A DNA stretch of 64,000 nt from Actinacidiphila yeochonensis CN732 (GTDB lineage: Bacteria > Actinomycetota > Actinomycetes > Streptomycetales > Streptomycetaceae). Shown here piece after piece: positions 62,130-64,000 of this stretch. Each line of letters begins with the position of its first letter. Positions within the stretch are counted from its first letter, which is position 1. The notes under the pieces are model-generated. The model had not been told where the DNA came from and made no database searches. It saw only the letters and a list, made by a program, of their open reading frames with translations. The stretch spans positions 186,001 to 250,000 of the forward strand of contig NZ_JQNR01000005.1 of the NCBI RefSeq assembly GCF_000745345.1. Direction: 5' to 3'. A program made the translations under genes and the position numbers.

Positions 62130-63509
62130 TCAGGCGGCTTCCGGTTCCTCCACCCTGGCGTTGAACTCGCGGACCACGGGCTCGGAGGCGTAGGGCTCGA
62201 GACGGCGGCGGAAGTCCTCCAGGTACTCCTCGCCGCGGTTCGAACGCAGGCCGGAGAGAAGGGCGACCGCCTGAGTGCCCGAGTCGCACGCCGCCTCGAC
62301 GTCACGCTGCTGGACCTGTGCGTCCGCCAGCAGCAGCAGGTCGATGGCGCGGCGACGGGTCCGGGTGACCGGGTGCGCGGCCAGCGCCTCCCTGGCGCGG
62401 CGGGCGGCGGGTTCGGCCTGGCCGAGGTCCCGGTGGCAGTGGGCGAGTTCGTCCGCGAGGTAGGCGTGGTCGAAGTGGGCGATCCACTGCGGGTCGTCGT
62501 CGGGCCGGGCGCGCTCCATCGCGTCCAGGGCCTGCGCGGCGGCGGCGGCGAAGGTGCGGGCGTCGCCGAGCAGGGCGTGGCCGCGTGCTTCGGCGGCGTG
62601 GAACATCGCCTCGGCGGTACCGGTGACGTGGCCGCGGGCTCCCTCCTGCGCGGCGCGGGCGAGTTGGGCGATCTCCCGCGGGTTGCCGAGGGAGGCGGCG
62701 AGGTGGCTCATGCTGGCGGCCAGGATGTAGCCGCCGTAGGCGCGGTCGCCCGCGGCCTGGGCCAGTCGCAGCGCCTGGATGTAGTACCGCTGGGCCAAAC
62801 CCGGTTGGCCGGTGTCGACCGCCATGTAGCCGGCGAGCTCCGTCAGCCGGGCGACGGCGGAGAAGAGTTCGCGGCCCACGGCCTCCCGGTAGCTCCCGGC
62901 CAGCAGCCCCGAGACGACGCTGTTGAGGTAGTGCACCACCACCGGGCGCACGTGGCCGCTGCCGAACCGGTGGTCGAGTTCGGTGAGGGCCTGGGTGGTG
63001 GCCTTGACCGCCTCGACATCCGACATGCCCACCCGCGCGCCGCCGTTGCGCGCCACCCCCTGATCGGGGCGGGTGATCAGCCAGTCCCTGCTGGGCTCGA
63101 CCAGCGCGGACGCGGCGACGGTCGAACCGCTGAGGAAGTCGCGCCGGCCCACGTCGCTGCGCCACAACTCGCAGACCTGCTCGATCGCTCCCAGGACGGT
63201 GGGGGCGAAGTGCAGGCCGATTCCGGTGGCGAGGCTGCGGCCGTCGGCCATGCCGATCTCCTCAAGCGTCACCGCCCGCCCGAGTTTGCGGCCCAACGCC
63301 TCCGCGACGATGCCAGGGGCGCGCCCGCGCGGCTGCTGCCCGCGCAGCCAGCGGGCCACCGAGGTCTTGTCGTACCGCAGGTCGAGCCCGTGCTCGGCCC
63401 CGCACATGTTGACCCGCCGGGCCAGGCCGGCGTTGGAGCAGCCCGCCTCCTGGATCAGCGACTGGAGCCTTTCGTTGGGCTGCCGCGCCACGAGTGGTCG
63501 TGCGGCCAT
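62130..63509 (-). CDS. HTH/TPR regulator, NsdA-like
   Basis: Encodes 459 residues from MAARPLVARQPNERLQSLIQEAGCSN, with GAGGGGGG upstream. The N-terminal part is HTH-like (NAGLARRVNMCGAEHGLDLRYDKTSVARWLRGQQPRGRAPGIVAEALGRKLGRAVTLEEIG). RRDFLSGSTVAASALVE follows, where Tat-like RRDFL appears but sits internally and is not a signal. The rest is helical TPR-type repeats (AQRYYIQALRLAQAAGDRAYGGYILAASMSHLA). Proteins of this kind in S. coelicolor include NsdA and NsdB, negative regulators of sporulation and antibiotics. Whether this is their orthologue cannot be decided here. Confidence 0.87.
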   Translation of the reverse strand: MAARPLVARQPNERLQSLIQEAGCSNAGLARRVNMCGAEHGLDLRYDKTSVARWLRGQQPRGRAPGIVAEALGRKLGRAVTLEEIGMADGRSLATGIGLHFAPTVLGAIEQVCELWRSDVGRRDFLSGSTVAASALVEPSRDWLITRPDQGVARNGGARVGMSDVEAVKATTQALTELDHRFGSGHVRPVVVHYLNSVVSGLLAGSYREAVGRELFSAVARLTELAGYMAVDTGQPGLAQRYYIQALRLAQAAGDRAYGGYILAASMSHLAASLGNPREIAQLARAAQEGARGHVTGTAEAMFHAAEARGHALLGDARTFAAAAAQALDAMERARPDDDPQWIAHFDHAYLADELAHCHRDLGQAEPAARRAREALAAHPVTRTRRRAIDLLLLADAQVQQRDVEAACDSGTQAVALLSGLRSNRGEEYLEDFRRRLEPYASEPVVREFNARVEEPEAA

Positions 63510-63769
63510 CTTTCCCCCCTCATCGTTCATTCGAGAGATGTTCTTCCCGCCTGCCGCCGAACAAACGCAGCATCAGCGTCAATTCACTCGTAACGGGCAT
63601 CTTCTGGCGATCCTGGTCCCGGCCGCAGCCGGGTGCGGCTCTCGGCCGGAGCCCCACGAGTGCTTACCCGCATCTCGGTCGGGGTGCTCGCACGCGCCCC
63701 GCAATTGCCCCCATGCGCTGGGGTGTGAGCCGCACGCGCGGCCCGTAACCCGGACAGTTGGGGACAGTT

Positions 63770-64000
63770 GTGCACCACATGGACAACACCATCGCGGTTC
63801 CGAAGCGACTCGGTGGCGGCGGCCGGCTTCTCGACGAGGCGGTCCGCTACGCGGAAGAGCAGCACTGGGAGGTGCTCGCCGGGGCGTGGCTCGAACCGGG
63901 ACCCGAGGGCACGTCCGCCTGCTCATGCGCCTCACCCGCGTGCCCGGCCCCGGGCGCCCACCCCGCCGGTCCCGAGTGGGCCGCCGAGGTGTGCTGCGGC
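63770..64000 (+). CDS. N-terminal fragment, bifunctional DNA primase/polymerase-like protein
   Basis: Partial, running off the window end. From GTG 63770 (GGGGA five bases upstream) or ATG 63779. The visible 74-77 residues read MDNTIAVPKRLGGGGRLLDEAVRYAEEQHWEVLAGAW and then a Cys-rich stretch CSCASPACPAPGAHPAG. The C-x-C-x4-C-x3-GAHP pattern after a W-x-V-x-x-G-A strand is characteristic of the prim-pol domain found in small actinobacterial proteins of phage or plasmid type and in chromosomal copies. It is divergent from the TPR regulator. Confidence 0.75.
   Translation, partial: MHHMDNTIAVPKRLGGGGRLLDEAVRYAEEQHWEVLAGAWLEPGPEGTSACSCASPACPAPGAHPAGPEWAAEVCCG

Noticed and set aside
63077..63130. 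Tat signal peptide from RRDFLSGSTVAASALVE in the TPR regulator
   Set aside because: The motif is internal, more than 120 residues after the start and after an HTH-like region, so it is unlikely to be an export signal.

Overview
The window is chromosomal DNA of a Streptomyces or close relative. The GC content is very high, many genes start with GTG behind AGGAG-type ribosome binding sites, and the gene families are typical of the genus: HrdD sigma factor, AfsR/AfsS/AfsK, XRE-DUF397 pair, DUF574 methyltransferase, CE1758/CE1759 flavin pair and GlxA regulator. It is mostly ordinary core chromosome. I see no prophage, complete insertion sequence, CRISPR array or recognisable biosynthetic cluster. 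All identifications come from reading motifs by eye, and no database was searched.

Layout. 1-5.2 kb: end of a methylthioadenosine phosphorylase-type gene, a SAF-domain membrane-anchored protein, about 600 bp without a gene, a small acidic protein, a PLP-dependent cysteine-synthase-like enzyme and an LtrA membrane protein. 5.3-9 kb: VIT/CCC1 metal transporter, hrdD, GNAT acetyltransferase, extradiol-type dioxygenase. 9-14.6 kb: an export block with two paralogous DHA2 permeases, a TetR regulator and an ABC ATPase. 15.4-24 kb: membrane protein, coupled LLM monooxygenase and FMN reductase, tRNA-Arg(CCU), Smr protein, DUF574 methyltransferase, RluA-type pseudouridine synthase, VOC protein, panD. 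24.2-27.1 kb: copper module (CsoR-type operator, copZ, and a CopA ATPase frameshifted in a G6 run). 27-38.6 kb: AlkZ-like winged-helix protein, a large D,D-carboxypeptidase with a long disordered N-terminus, GPP34 protein, XRE-DUF397 pair, aminotransferase, ADP-ribosylglycohydrolase, secreted phosphodiester glycosidase.

38.8-48.3 kb is the regulatory core. It holds afsR, afsS, a small membrane protein and afsK, in the order I recall from S. coelicolor, followed by a TetR gene. In S. coelicolor AfsK phosphorylates AfsR, which activates afsS and through it secondary metabolism. A SARP-type direct repeat and a leader hairpin lie just upstream of afsS. Divergent from afsR is a truncated fatty-acyl-AMP-ligase-like protein whose nucleotide-binding loop has eroded.

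49-64 kb: flavin monooxygenase, a divergent MFS transporter and GlxA regulator, HATPase anti-sigma-like protein, macro-domain protein, TetR, STAS protein with an internal insertion, an ECF sigma factor overlapping a zinc-finger anti-sigma protein fused to a mycothiol-type domain, purU, an SCO4402-like protein, a proline-rich anchored protein, a TPR regulator, and the start of a prim-pol-like protein cut by the window edge.

The observations most worth following are the sigma factor and mycothiol-domain anti-sigma pair, the eroded acyl-AMP ligase beside afsR, the regulatory DNA in front of afsS, and the copA frameshift.
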